Positions 1 to 12,940 are shown, counted from the stretch's first letter. The stretch is DNA of 64,000 bases from Phyllostachys edulis (GCA_036346405.1 CM070551.1:56066488-56130487); one strand, 5' to 3'. A program made the numbers and translations. Notes: generated by a model from the sequence alone, not told the origin.

Positions 1-1323
1 GGAATCTTGAAATCGGTAAGACCACAAGTGTAAAGCGGTACTACCGATCGGTGAACGTTCGGACCGTTCGAACGTTTGATCGGATCGTGCAGTTATAACA
101 CGCGGTCCGAACATTCAAATGAATCTGAGCAGACCACGTGTCAGTCCGATCGTGTGGTCTGATCAGAAGAGCTGGTCAGGTCAGACCAAGTGCTCAGGTA
201 AAATCGATATGATTGGACTCCTTGAGCGGTATTCTTGATGTGCGAATATCTGAAGTTTTTAACAATGAGACGTTATTTCCAGAGAGGGTGTTTCTTCTAT
301 GATTTCTAAGTCTCTGGAAATCGATAATACCGATATAGCCGAGCGGTATTACTGCAATGCGGTAACACCATTTTATAGTTGGCAGTAGTACTGCAAATCT
401 TTTTGTAACGGCTAGATTAGAGCATTAAATGCCACTATTCCGACCGTTGAGCAGAAATCGGTAATGCCGGTCTTTCAATGGCGGTATTACTGCAAATCCT
501 GATTTCTTTCAGGAAGTTGGTTCAAACGGCTAGTTTTTGTGTGTAGGCTATAAATACCCACCTTGGCCGATTGTGGTAGTGTGGTTGCTGGTGCTATTCA
601 TTTCTTGAGCAAAGAGCAAGCCATCTCAACTCTAATGTGCATGTATTACACTTAGTGAGCTTATAGAGCAAAACCCTAAGTGCATGTGTTGCATTAGGTA
701 ATGAATTGTATATCCACCTGAGCTTAGACACTTGATTCGTTCAAGTGAGCGTCTTCGACTTGTTACTTTTGGTGTTTGCCAACACCTAAAAGGCTTGGAG
801 AAGTTATGTCAGTGATTTTCTCAAAGAAGGTTGTGAGAAGACCTGAGCGTTTGTGAGTGGTTTGGTGCTCGCCATCTCCGGAGTGGAGAAGAGTAACCCT
901 GAGTGGATGGAGATGTTGGTTCGTGTTGGAGCCGGTCCAAGCGGTTGGACTTACCTCGGAGGTGTTTGGCTTAATTCATGGAGCCAATCCAATTAGTTTG
1001 GGCTTACCTCAACGTGGATTAGGGGAGACCGGTAAGGCTCCGAACACCACGGTAAAACATCATTGTGTCTTTGTGGTTTGTTCTTCTTGTGTTTTACTCT
1101 ATTGCAATTTACATTCCTAGAATTAAATTGTTTACATGTCTTTGTATGATTGCTATCATTATCAATAGTCTTATATTGTTGGTGCACTTAGTCAAGACTA
1201 GTTGATTTAGGTTTTAATTGAGCAAAACTGAATTGATTTATAATTCCGCGTAAAACTTGGTTTTAACCAAAAAAAATTAAAAACCGCCTATTCACCCCCT
1301 CTAGTCGGCCTCCTCGATCTTAC
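1..1323 (+). mobile_element. Ty1/copia (SIRE/Maximus-like) LTR, 3' part
   Basis: The segment ends with the box CTATTCACCCCCTCTAG followed by a CA end near 1323, which is typical of 3' ends of SIRE/Maximus copia LTRs in grasses. A TATA box (CTATAAATA, 548-556) sits in the middle, as expected for U3/R. The first part is rich in CGGTACTACCG-like motifs, seen in such LTRs. The start lies outside the window. No internal domain of the same element follows directly, so this may be a solo or truncated LTR. Confidence 0.6.
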
Positions 1324-2039
1324 AAGGTGTGACATACATTGGTGATATAGACAACTAATCCCCTAAATGTCAAAACTAAGACTGATTATTTTTTACTTGA
1401 CTGGTACAGCCATACTTTATAGTTCTACAGAATAGACTATTTGTTGTAACTTTAACCACCTAGAGATAGTTACAAAATATTAAGACCCTGAAAGGTTTTG
1501 ATAAATTGTATCCAAAAGGCATACAACTTTGTAACTAATAATACCCCCATATCCTCTGCAAGGATAATCTACTTGTGTTGCATAATCAAATAATGATATT
1601 TGATACGTTAAGCATGTTACTCCCAAATAGTGTTTATCCTAAAATGTCCAGACGAGTAATATGATATTTGTATGTAAGACTTTGCATTGTGATAATCCAG
1701 TAGATTTGATCACAATATCCTTGTCTATATTCATTTTCGAAAAAGTATGAAAGGCATTAGAGCAACAAGGCTTCAGCGGAAGTTGTCTTCAAGGGAAGCA
1801 TATGCTAAACACTTATCATCATACTTGAGATTTAAAAAATCTTAGTCAAGCCTAGAAGGTATCGATACGATGATTACTGCTTAAATTCACCTTGAATGTT
1901 TTACCACTTAACAATTTAGATCCAGTTGGTCGACAATACAAAGATCATGAAGATCAGGTATAGATCCTGATGATCATTACTAAATCCTGAAGATATACTG
2001 ACTATCTGTCAAATCTCTATAGTACAAAATCCCAAAATA

Positions 2040-2490
2040 TATTTATATTACTTTGTGCTGGTGTAGCCATCTCTTGGTAGTCATCTAAGCAGACTTTGGT
2101 AGCTACTTCTACCAATCACTAAGATATTATAACACTATATGAAGCCTCACTTCAATGTGTTTGGCTTAGACGTGTGATTAACCATATCCAGAAGTATTGT
2201 GGCATTAATACTGTCAATACCCCCTCAATTATCTATGAAGATAATGTTGCTTGTATTACATAAATGCAAATGGGTTATATCAAGAGCAACATCACGAAGT
2301 ACATTGCTCCTAAATTTTCTATCCCCATGACATCCAGAAGAATAGTGAGGTAAAGATCCTACAACCAAAGTCTTGTGAAAATCCAGTTGATTTATTCACT
2401 AAGTCTATGTCTGCATCCAGTTTCCAAAGATGCATTCATAGCATTGGAATGAGACGGTTTAAAGAGTTGCAAAGTTCAGGGGGAGTAAAT
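2040..2490 (+). pseudogene. Ty1/copia RNase H remnant
   Basis: Conceptual translation with several stops and shifts gives copia RNase H landmarks in order: W-SSKQTLVATSTN, a degenerate SEI-ALYEA stretch, VWLRRVI, IYEDNVACI, and a C-terminal LFTKSM-S-FQRCIH-IGMRR. This is the end of a Ty1/copia polyprotein. It stops just before a purine-rich tract and is clearly non-functional. Sequence from about 1330 to 2040 is probably the rest of the decayed pol gene, but I could not read domains there. Confidence 0.75.
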
Positions 2491-2740
2491 CCCTAGATCA
2501 TAATCCTTATCAAATCCTAAGGATTTATCCAAAATCTTAAAGATTGGATCCCGAAGATTAAACGTTGTACTCTTTTCCTTAGTGAGTTTTCCTCACATGA
2601 AGGTTTTTAATGAGGCAACAAGTGTAATTCAACTTACGAATGTAATGTACTCTTTTCTCCATTCCTTTTTGCCCAATGGGTTTTTGGAATGAGTTTTTGA
2701 TGAGACATTTGCATATTGTTGCCTATTGCTCAAGAGGGAG

Positions 2741-2946
2741 TGTTGCGAAACCTAATTATGGGCAAAAGACTGAACCGCACCTAGAGGGCTTTCACCCCTT
2801 TGGGCTATAAATATGAGGACCCCTCTTGTACAAGAGATACAGATGAATAAAAGATACTGAATCTCCTCTACACATTGTGTCTCTCTTTGGTGTTCATTAT
2901 GTGATTGGATTGGTTGTCTCCCAACTATTGCATCGATTATCTAACA
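2741..2946 (+). mobile_element. Short copia 3' LTR
   Basis: A purine tract (CAAGAGGGAG, 2731-2740) is followed by TGTTGCGAAA and ends in CTAACA, giving a TG...CA unit of about 206 bp. Inside are a TATA-like box (GGGCTATAAATATGAGG, from about 2802) and an AATAAA signal. The order RNase H, polypurine tract, LTR fits the 3' end of the degenerate copia element upstream. No 5' LTR was found in the window. Confidence 0.6.
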
Positions 2947-3096
2947 GTTGAAACATAGTAAAAGCACAAGCTCTACAAAATCTAAATATATTTTGGTTCG
3001 CTTCGAAAATCGCATCCTGTTCTGGCTCCAGTCGAGGTGAGGCTAACTAGTTAGTCCTCCTTTGGAACATGGGATTTAGTCTCGACATCTACCAGA

Positions 3097-3438
3097 CACT
3101 ACTACAAAAAAGGTCTTTACAAACGGTTTAAAAATGTCATCACAGACGGTTTCATGAGTCATCTGAGTTTATGGGTCAGTAATGACATGAGGTCATCACA
3201 GACGGTTTTCGAACCGTCTGTGATGAAGACTATAACAGATTCGAACCGTCTGTGATGAAGACTATCACAAACGGTTATTACCTCAAAGCCGTTTGTGATA
3301 GTGGACTATCACAAATGGTTTGTAGATGAAATAAATCTGTAATAGTGATGTATCACAAACAGTTTTCCTAAGAAACTGTTTGTGATGATCTCTTCTCTAT
3401 AAAATCTACAAGTAGTGGTGCTTGTGCCTTTAAAACGG
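3097..3438 (+). mobile_element. CACTA (En/Spm) left terminus with subterminal repeats
   Basis: It begins CACTACTACAAAAAAGG, the plant CACTA terminal motif. An array of subterminal repeats follows, of the form TCACAGACGGTT paired with AACCGTCTGTGA, many as small foldbacks. The same array and a nearly identical end recur at 52992, so both belong to one family. The bases before the end are AGA. They do not match those after the candidate right end at 14699 (TTA), so the pairing of these ends is unproven. Confidence 0.85.

Positions 3439-3440
<2 letters not shown>

Positions 3441-3529
<89 letters not shown>
3441..3529. repeat. (TA)n microsatellite
   Basis: About 44 uninterrupted TA units lie between the CACTA subterminal repeats and the palindrome that follows. 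Reading frames through it are meaningless. Confidence 0.97.
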
Positions 3530-3531
<2 letters not shown>

Positions 3532-4091
3532 CCTTGGTGTTCATCCTAAATGTGCGGTGAACCACAACCTACTTTATCGAACTTGATACCTTTGGAGTGT
3601 GTGATTTGCTTCATGACAATCCTCTAAGTGCTTTGTAGAATCCTCCTAAACCACAGCCTCAGAAGTAATAGCAGTACAACTGAACTTGAAGTAATTAATT
3701 ACAAGCATGTAATTTTCTTTAAACCCAACAAGAACACCAAGCAACTTTCTGAACATAGCGACGTCCAATTACCTATCGACAGTATCCAGGTAATGTATAT
3801 CAAGGAATGTACATCAAGGAATGTACATTATCTGGATACCGTCGATAGGTAATTGGACGTCGCTATGTTCAGAAAGTTGCTTGGTGTTCTTGTTGGGTTT
3901 AAAGACAATTACATGCTTGTAATTAATAACTTCAAGTTTAGTTCTACTGCTATTACTTCTGAGGCCATGGTTTAGGAGGATTCTACAAAGCACTTGGAGG
4001 ATTGGCATGAAGCAAATCACACACTCCAGTGTGCCAGGTTCGATGAAGTAGGTCATGTTTTCTCCTGCACGTTTAGGATGAACGCCCAAGG
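3532..4091. repeat. 560-bp near-perfect palindrome of CACTA internal sequence
   Basis: The two arms (about 3532-3806 and 3813-4091) are reverse complements with few differences; the centre is a short repeated GGAATGTACATCAA-type loop. Pieces of the arms match the inside of the CACTA copy at 46400-48130: GGTAATTGGACGTCG near 46440, and GTTTAGGATGAACGCCCAAG near 48070. The palindrome is therefore an inverted duplication of transposon internal DNA. RNA read through it would fold into a long hairpin. Confidence 0.85.
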
Positions 4092-4179
4092 AGCGAGCTA
4101 GCTAGCTGAATTCAGGCCTCGAGTTAGCTAACAAGGGACTACGAACTACACACACACACATACACACATATATATAGGG

Positions 4180-4448
4180 AACATATCTAGTGCTAATGGA
4201 TAATTGAGTGCTAAGGTGCTAATGTCAATATTAACCGTTGAATCATGTAGGGTGTTTAATGCAGGGCATTGGAGGTGGGAGCATACAGGGTGTTTAATGA
4301 AGGCGCATTGGAGGTGGGAGCATGTAGGGTGATTAAATACTTTGGAGGTGGGAGATCGCATTAATCTTGGCTGTTCAATCCAGATCCAACGGTCAAGATT
4401 GGCATTAGCACTTTAGCACTTAATTACCCATTAGCACTAGATATGTTC
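4180..4448. mobile_element. 269-bp MITE flanked by TA-rich tracts
   Basis: Terminal inverted repeats GAACATATCTAGTGCTAATG at both ends, continuing with imperfect pairing for about 45 bp. It is flanked by CA/TA tracts on both sides, like elements that insert into TA microsatellites. The middle contains two or three imperfect copies of a GCATTGGAGGTGGGAGCAT unit. It has no coding capacity. Confidence 0.7.
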
Positions 4449-4454
4449 ATATAT

Positions 4455-4694
4455 ATATATAATGGTAGGCTGGGAGTACGTACTTCCACTCTCATATACC
4501 ACTTAAATTGTATGATGATACCTCTTTATTAATTTGAGCATACTCCAATAATAATGATAAGATACCCCAAAGTGAGTTCCATGAAAGATTTCATTCAAAT
4601 CCAGTTTTTATAGTAAAATTTGTGTATATACTTCTTTTATATATGAAAAAGGGTATATAGCAAAAATAAAAGCACAAGCAGCCACTTCTTGAAC
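4455..4694 (-). mobile_element. Micron-like MITE fragment
   Basis: It matches one arm of the TA-flanked element at 54645-55018, sharing CATATACCACTTAAAT, AAGATACCCCAAAGTGAGTT and TATATACTTCTTTTATATAT. It begins next to a short TA tract. Its other end is cut off where the CACTA at 4698 inserted. Confidence 0.65.
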
Positions 4695-5159
4695 ATTCAC
4701 TACAACAGGACCAAGCTATTACAACACACACTTTGCAACACATATAACATCTGTTGCAAAAAAACTCAACTGCAACACATATTCTCATGTTGCTACCACC
4801 CAAGTGTAGAAAGCTCTAAACATACTATGCACCTAGTATGTTACCATACTTAGTAGTGTAAGTTACAACACTTAATAGACGTGTTGCTAGGTCAATGAAC
4901 AAAGTTTATGTCCCATTTAATTACCACCTACTAATTATAAAAATAAATTGATAATTATAGTAGTAGGAACGATGGACTAAGATACTTTGTTATTCTAATT
5001 TTACTAATCTGCTTATTTGTTTTTATAAGAAAGGAATATGCACGCTATCAAAATATGGTTGTCTATTATCTCACCATGGTATTTACATCTAATATAGAGT
5101 GACTATATCATAATATATTAATCTTATCTTATCTTAATTGATAAAGATTGGAGTTTACA

Positions 5160-5640
5160 CCGGACAATGGGATCATCCCACCCCCACCGACGTACGGCTG
5201 AAAAAAAGCCAAACCGCCAACCGACCGGGTGACCCTTCTCCATCTCGCGCCCTCGCCTCGCCGCCTCATCGCCGTCGCCCGCCCCGCCCTCGCGCTCGCC
5301 TGCGCCCTCACCCTTGTCCACATCCTCGGCCTCGCCCACTAGACCCACACTCACTAAGCCGCCACCTTGCTCAGATCCGCACCTCACCGCAAGCCATTCT
5401 CCAATCTGGCCGCCCCTTTGGCGAGGGCGTACAACCCATGGCAAGGATGTGTTGGCCAAGACGTCGGAGCCCACTAGAAGGTCGAGCAGTTGCTTGAGTA
5501 GAGCCACCATTTGGGTGCTAACTGCATCGAGGAAGCGGTGCAGAGAAAGGATGGTTGGCGGGGCGGTGAGGGGGCTCCTTCTCTCCGTTGGATCCAACGC
5601 AGGTTGAGGACATTTGACGTTGCTAAGAGGTTAGATCTAC
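5160..5640. other. GC-rich, gene-like segment inside the CACTA
   Basis: An island of high GC in an otherwise AT-rich element, with overlapping open frames on both strands (for example minus 5124-5597, 157 codons). No frame resembles a family I know. Such islands in plant DNA transposons are often captured 5' ends of host genes or the element's own promoter and first exon. I can support only the composition contrast. Confidence 0.4.
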
Positions 5641-6715
5641 TCTGCTCCTTCATTGTCTCTACTGAGCAAGTTTTGTTCTTCGCTTCTTCTATTGCCTAAC
5701 ACTTGTTTGATGAAATGGTTGAATGGCCTCGCACACTGTATTTTAATTTAGTTTGCAGAACCAAACTCGTCCCGTATTGTTCACTTACTTTGTGCCATTA
5801 TTCTTCTAATCAGTAAGAAATTAACGCATGTTTGCTCAGATCAGAAATATTTGTATGTATCCATATCAGGAAGAGGATGTATAATTATTGGGGAATCAGC
5901 AAGTGTAAATAACATGTGCATCCAAACTAGGATGAATTTAACGTCTCTCCAAAAAAAAAATTGACTTGAGTTTCTTTGGCAACTCGCAAGAAAGTAACAT
6001 TATTGAGAGCTGGATGTTGCGACATCCTTCTGGGAAGGGCATATTCAATTGAAGGTCGAAGGTTGGAAGAACTTGACAATTCTGAGTGCAAGACCAAAAA
6101 TGTGTAGATGCATGAAGCGCAGAGGGGACTTCTAAGGTTAGAGATGTGGTCTACACTTCTTTTCTTTCCCAATTTTGTGATCTGTCTTGTGGTGTAATCG
6201 AAACATAATTGATATTGTTATTTTTGGCATCCCAATATATTTGCGGTTGTTTCAATAATTTGATCAAAACTATTGTATTGATTATATATTTGATAAATTC
6301 GAAATAAGAGCTTAATTTCGTAGTAGCAAGATGAAAATAATAAATAAAATTGAATAATCATGCTAGCCTTTAAAGAAATTATACCCAAAATAGTTATTTG
6401 ATATATTGGGATAAGTGGTTACCTTGCAAGGGATCAAATGCCGTTGTTTGGACTTCGAAGTCATCATCACTGCTCTCAGGTTGCTAGTTGGTTATTTGTC
6501 AATCAAGTAGAATCTTGAGTTGCTTATTTTGTTGATGCCTTGATGCACTTAGTTTTCTTTCAGAAAGTGTAATAGCAAAGGCCCGTGTGCCAATTGTGAA
6601 GTTTCTGGAAAGAAATAGTAGAATAGCTTTTGACATCAGGTTAAATTTTCTTGTCATTCAGCTATACCAATATCTGACCTTGTTTTCTTTTCCCATCTGT
6701 GCTAACACTTTGTCT

Positions 6716-6719
<4 letters not shown>

Positions 6720-6768
<49 letters not shown>
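6720..6768. repeat. (GA)n microsatellite
   Basis: About 24 uninterrupted GA units inside the CACTA element. Confidence 0.97.
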
Positions 6769-6771
<3 letters not shown>

Positions 6772-7305
6772 TGGCTTGCTTCCACTATTTAGATCAATAT
6801 CAGGATTGTTTTGATAACATGAACATGTTCTTGGCTTAACTATTGTTTACAACTTAATTTCTTACTGTACTGCAAGCAAATGTGTTGCATTTAACACATT
6901 ACATTGTTCGATATGTATTGTACTATGGGGTTAGCTTAGATGAGGACCTTATTAATAATTAGAATGCCAAAGTACTATTGCATTTGCCAGACTTGTGAGG
7001 TTTGGTTAGACTTGAATGATGTTGAACTATTTTAATAGTTAAGAGGAAATTTTGGTGTAGATTGAGCTGTTAGTTTTTTTTATGTACTTATCGCATTGTC
7101 AACATAATTAAGGGTTTGTACAGTAAGGGACTGTAGTGCTTGGCACTTTTCAACTATGTTGCTAATTTTTAACGAGATTAGTAATACTTGTCAATTTATT
7201 GGAAGGAGTCAGGATGTGGATATCATAGGGATACTTGCATGATCTTAGGATGATGTTACAATTGGCAATGTCGTTTTTGGTTTGTCGAAACAGCGTTTTC
7301 TGCAA

Positions 7306-9114
7306 GTGTCAGGATTTTCGGTCATACCGGCGTGTAATAATGCTGTGACGACCACATCTGATCTGACATCAAGAAGATACTTGGCGGTATGACCGAGTCC
7401 GGTCATTCCAGGTTTTAGGTGGCGGTTTGATATTTCCAGAACGAGTGTAATTTGAGTTTTGGTTTTCGGTAGCAGATGCGATCATGCGGTTATGGGTGCT
7501 TGATGCGATCATGATCTTGATAGTACCGCCATAACATGACGGTAGTACCGATTTTGTGCTGATTGTCATTTCAATTGGAAAATTGCTTTTGGGTTAGGTC
7601 AAGTTCATGGGTTTGATGGCATATGTGTTGCATAATGCATGTTTTGACTAACGTGGGTCAAGTTGTGAAGAACTTGTTCCCGGATTCGATTTTTTTGTCT
7701 ATTAATGTGTAGGTTGCTTAGAGGTCAATGACGGTCAACGGCGAGGATGATCGGGACTAAGCTTGGAGAGCTAAGGTCCAGAACGATCGGGGATGTCGGG
7801 TGAGGTCAATGTAGTCAAGCATTGCGCATGAGGGACAAAGGTGACCGAACCGGTAGTTTGGTGCGACGGGTTCGATCAAGCGGGCGGGGTCTGCAAGTGC
7901 CATGGTGGTTTCGGTGGGAGCCGGATGGGAGAGACTTGCCGACATGAAGAGAGCATTGGATCAACCTACACGCGAAGCATGGGAGGTGCTTCACGAAGAT
8001 GGGACTCGGTCTTGAAAAAGATCGAGAAGGGTTATTTTGGTAATTTTACCAAATACCGCCTTGGTGACCTAATGCCAACCGGTGGCGCAAGACGGTGCGT
8101 CAAGAAGTGGATTAGGTTAAGAGAATTGAAGACGGCGCTTGTGTGACCCGTTTATTTTGGGCCTTAACGGGAGCCCATTAGGGTTACTCTTCTAGAATGT
8201 CTAAGCCTCTACTATAAATAGGAGAGGGTGCTGGCCAGCACCTCTCAACCCTTTCATTACTTGTAAACCCTAGTTTTGCTTTTGTGCTTAGGGAGTTGAT
8301 AGTTGGAGGTTAGGGTTCTAGAGAGTTGGATTTGATTTCGTGCTCATGTATTGAGTTTTTGTCCTCTATTGATGGAGTGGCTGTAAACCAATGCCATATC
8401 AAATCAATTCAAAGAAAGTTCTCTCAAAGATGAGTTCATTTGCTTTCTTTCTCTCTATTTGATGATTTTGAGTCTTTCTTTTGATCCGGGAGTTTTTGCT
8501 TAGTTTTTCTTCTTGATCTTGCTTGCTGGGATATGTGGGAACCCATCTAAGGTCATCTTGATCATCATCCACCCACGAGCAAGTTTTGGATCAAGTTTTA
8601 CGTTTTTGCTCGGTTTTGAACCCTCCTTCGGAAAAATAGAAAAAGATCAAAACTTTGGCGTGGATCTTCTCGATCGTCACTTGGAATAGGTTCCTAACAT
8701 CTTTAGGAAGGTGTGTTTCAAGTTTCGTGAAGTTTGGAGTTACGGATCAAAAGTTACGCTAATTTTGTTTTCGTATTCAGTTGTTTACTATTCATTCACC
8801 GATTTTACTTGTTCATGCGGAACGACCGGCACTGTTCATCCGGTTCAACCAGACTGCGGTACAAACGCCACTGTTCATCCGGTTCGACCGTTACTGTTTA
8901 TCAATACTGTTCATCAGGCTGATTTTTGTGTTTTTGGTTGTTTCTTTTGGGGGTTTGAAGGGGATTAAGTACAAGTCTTCCGCTACGCTTATATATATTG
9001 ATCTTCATAGTTCTCATAGCTATTGGAGTCAATATCTTGTTTGAATCAGATCAAAGCGAAAAATAGATAGTGCTCCTATTCACCCCCCCTCTAGTCGCCT
9101 TTTCGGTCCAACAC
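7306..9114 (+). mobile_element. Copia (SIRE-like) LTR inside the CACTA
   Basis: The right end has the box CTATTCACCCCCCCTCTAG and closes with CCAACA, as in the LTR at the window start. A TATA box (CTATAAATAGG, near 8212) lies about halfway, and CGGTAC-like motifs fill the upstream half. No copia domain is visible beside it, so it looks like a solo LTR. The start (TGTCAGG) is my best guess, and I could not find a matching 5-bp target duplication. Open frames here (7841, 8711) are incidental. Confidence 0.55.
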
Positions 9115-12100
9115 AGGAGGTGGTGTTCCAGAGCATAGGAGAGCTCTGGAGCTAAGTGAGCTTTTGGGAGTTAATATCTCTCTAGCACAGGTACTTCTAC
9201 TGCCCTCATGAGCATTGCTTGTTTACAGTCACATGAATATATAAATCTGTTGATTTTTCACTATGTGCAAAAATATGCTATTGTGCAGATATTTTTAGAC
9301 TTGTAATTGCTGACCCTTGATGTACTATCAAACATATTTTCAAGGTTGACTTGTGTTGGCATCAAAGGCTGCTTTCAACTGTGATTATACTGCAGCTTTG
9401 GATGTCAATGGACATGAGGTACAGGTGAGGAAATGCACAGCATTACTATGTTATTGTGTTTGTTATGGCTAGTTGGCTACCGAGTTTTTTTTGGGTTTAT
9501 TCTGTTTATCCTATCTCGATTGTTTATTACCTTTGTCGTATTTTTTCATAGCTGAATATTAAGTAATGATATTAGATTTCTAAGTTATCAAAAAACTATA
9601 TTGAATATTTCTCAGATTTATAAGTTTGTTGATATCTTATAGTGGTAACCACTGATATTTATCATTTTATCCTACTGTATGAATATCTTGGAAGTTTTGA
9701 ACCTTCCCATATTTCATTTTTGTGGTCTAGATGCTTAACATGAAGAAATCATTCTTATATTAGGGTTGTTTGCTATGATTGATTCTTCCAACCAATTCTA
9801 ATGAAAAAACTAAACAGTGCACGGTGATCATGTAATCTTGTAGTGATATTGTATGTCATCCGCTGCATGTTTGAGGCTTTGATTTGAGACTATTAATTGA
9901 ATTGGTTTTGTAAGAGTTATCATTATGTATTTATTGTCACATGAACTAATGTCAGAAATCTTCTAGAAATAATTTTTGATCTCGGCCTATTCATTCAGAT
10001 TAGTTGTTTGTTGGCTCGTTGCATTTCAGTTGTTTTGTCATATGATATGATGATGTACCTGTTGATAGCTACATATACGATGTTGCTTATAACCACAATA
10101 TGACCCCTTTTTTGTGCGTAGGTTGTTGTTCGTCTGGTCCTTTATCACGTCCTGTTCACTCATGTTTAAATATCATGGTGAGATTTTTGACTATTTAGGA
10201 CCTTCTAAACTCAAGCTAGAGCTACTTTAAAATCTGGCATGTAATTCTCCTTATTTGAATTGTAGTCTATTTAAATTGATGAGTTGTTTTCTATCAATAT
10301 TCATGCATGTAATTGCATAATGCAGCATCATTAACTGATAATCTTTCTGTGATATTATGCTTTTGAACATAGCTTCTTTTGTCGTGAATTGCACTTGGTT
10401 CTTTCAATGGTTATATGGAAATAATTCCATCTCAGGTTTATAATAGTGTGTATCGATTTGATATTCTCACTTACCTTTAAGGGAGTACTCTTGACCATTG
10501 ACTGGATGTTTACTATGATATTTCTCTATTGGTCCTGAACTTCCTAGAATGTGCGAAATGCTATTTTGGGCTTTATCTTTTGGAAATTCAAATATGCCAA
10601 AAAAATCAATATGTGTTGTATTACTCAAATGAAATCAAGATTTTTGGTATATGCCACTCATACAAGTGAAACCATGTCCTTGAGGATGCATTCCACTTTG
10701 TTTGATGATGTTCTGTACCAAAAGTAGTCCATAGTTTTGTACCTTGTAAAGTGAAGTTATAATAATATGAAGTATAATGATTTGTGCATATTATCTTCAT
10801 CTACAACGCTAGCCATTAAATAGCAAATTACTTTTCTATTGTTGGTTGAATTCTGTAAGAGTTGGGTTCAGTTCATTATTTTCTCATTTCAGGGGATTCG
10901 TCTGTTTTATCTTTGGGATGATATTCAGGAACTACAACAAGCCTGGTGAATCATAGAAAGATGGATTTCAAGAGCTTTGGACCATAGAATTTTGTATAGG
11001 TTGTGTTCTTTTTTCATGTATACTTAAGAGTAGCATGCAAAGATGATGTATACGAACATCTTGTGATAATTTATTCATGCAATGTCTAGTCACCTTATTT
11101 TGTTTTCAGATTAATGAATGAAGTGTGCAATACTATTGGAAGATGTGAATATGTGCTCCTAACAATACAAAATATATTTGTTATGAAATATTTGCTGGGT
11201 CATATAAATACCTATTTTGCTATTGATACAAAATGTGCTGCTACTAAAAGAGAAGGTGTTGCTGGTAAATGTTATCTGTGTTATAAATAGCTGTGTTGCT
11301 ACTAATTGAAATAAATGTTGCTAGCTTGCAACACATTTTCTATCATATAGCAATAATTGTTATGTGTTGCAGTAGACCCGTCTTTAGCAACATGACCAAC
11401 CACATCACTTATCCAATGTGTTGCTATAGGCCCTTGCAACAGTTGTTTAGGGCTATAGCAACATATAATTATGTTGGTATAGGCCGGTCTTGTTGTAGTG
11501 ATTTTATAGAGAAGAGATCAGGAATAGAATGGCAGGATGTACCTGGGACGCAAGCGAGAAGAACTTGACCGAAATGAACACGGTTACATAGACAAAGGTG
11601 AATGGTGAGAGGTAGGTGAAGAGGTGTTGCAGTAGTTTTTAACTCTTTTGGTCTTGTTTTGGAATGGAATAGCAAATTTTTCCTTCTGTGACATTCTTTT
11701 GTATTACAAAATTAATTATGAATAAAGCATATTTCCAGCACCAATTAAATGACATAATTGACATATAAGCATGTAAATCCTTCAAGTCATATAAACATGT
11801 TATTTTTGTAAGTAAACCGTATGAAAACAACATATTGCTTAGTTTGAATGTTTATGATTGCTTTCAGATGTAGAGTTGTACAAGATGTAATCTTGGCTTT
11901 CTCGATACTTGCCAATATTCTTTATCAATTAAATGTGATAACAATAAATCAGACTTTTGAGCTCAAATAATGCTTCACTGGAATGTCAAGAAATAACTTC
12001 TAAAATAGAAGTTTCATACTTTCAATCATCAGAAGGTCATTCAACTAACAGTGTGCAGAAATGCTCTATTATCAGATTAGCCAATTGGTAACCAGTTAAA

Positions 12101-12940
12101 TGAAAACTGAACAAAATCTCTAATCTCAAGTACTGGACAGAATCACTAATGTCAATAAAATAGCCAATCTGCTATCCGTAAACCAGCAAAAGTACAGAAC
12201 ACAAATTCTTTCCATTTTCAACTGAAAACAAAAAATATCAGAACTAGCTGCTTAGTACAAATTGACAATGAGAAGCAATCCAAATAGCCCAAGTCTAATA
12301 TTGTATCACATCAATTTCATAATATGACAATTATCCTCATCAAGCAATTACCAGAGCCCAACACAATACCAAGTCTTCTAGTGCTAGTCAAGACAGATTA
12401 AAATACAACTAGCACAACACACTTAGTAAAGTAAATCAATTCTGAAAAACAGAAACAACTCACGAAGGGATGGTAAGAACCACCAAGGATGCACTAGCCA
12501 AGTGCACCTCAGAGCAAGAGAGGACGCACACAGGGCTCGAGGAGGAGGCACACCGGGCACAGGGAGGAGGGGCGCCTGGTTCGGGGAGGTAGTGGCTTGT
12601 GCTCGGGGATAAGGTGGCAGGCTCGGGGGAGGAGGCGTGTCGGGCTTGAGGAGGAGGCAGCGTCGAGGACGGCAGCGATGGGCTCAAGGGAGGAGAAACT
12701 TAATCATTTGAGTGGGGGGCGTAGGCAAACCCTAGAGTCCGAATATAAATAGGGTTGGAAATCACAGACGATTCTAAAGTAGATCCGTCTGTGATAAATA
12801 CACATCACAAACGATTCAAATAAATAACCGTCTGTGATAATATACGTACATAAATACAAATTCAGAAAATATGATACATTCACATATTAGTAAAGAATTA
12901 TATATGAATATTTGCTAAAACTATGCTAAAACCACTAATT

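Larger units (their letters stand above)
4698..11500. mobile_element. Complete 6.8-kb CACTA element, second family
   Basis: The left end CACTACAACAGGACC and the right end (reverse complement CACTACAACAAGACC) form terminal inverted repeats. Both are flanked by the 3-bp direct duplication ATT (4695-4697 and 11501-11503), which is diagnostic for CACTA insertion. Subterminal repeats are GTGTTGC/GCAACAC motifs, different from the CAGACGGTT family around it. I recognise no transposase inside, so it is probably non-autonomous. It contains a GC-rich segment, a GA tract and a copia-type LTR. It disrupts a Micron-like fragment and lies between pieces of another CACTA. Confidence 0.9.

Noticed and set aside
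5124..5607. Overlapping frames in the GC-rich part of the 4698-11500 CACTA as genes
   Set aside because: No recognisable domain and several frames of similar length on both strands; recorded only as a GC-rich segment.
7306..9114. Intact solo LTR with target duplication
   Set aside because: I could not find matching 5-bp flanks, and the start is uncertain.
9112..9150. Met-tRNA primer-binding site after the LTR (GGTGGTGTTCCAGAGC)
   Set aside because: Only partial match to TGGTATCAGAGC and wrong spacing from the LTR end.
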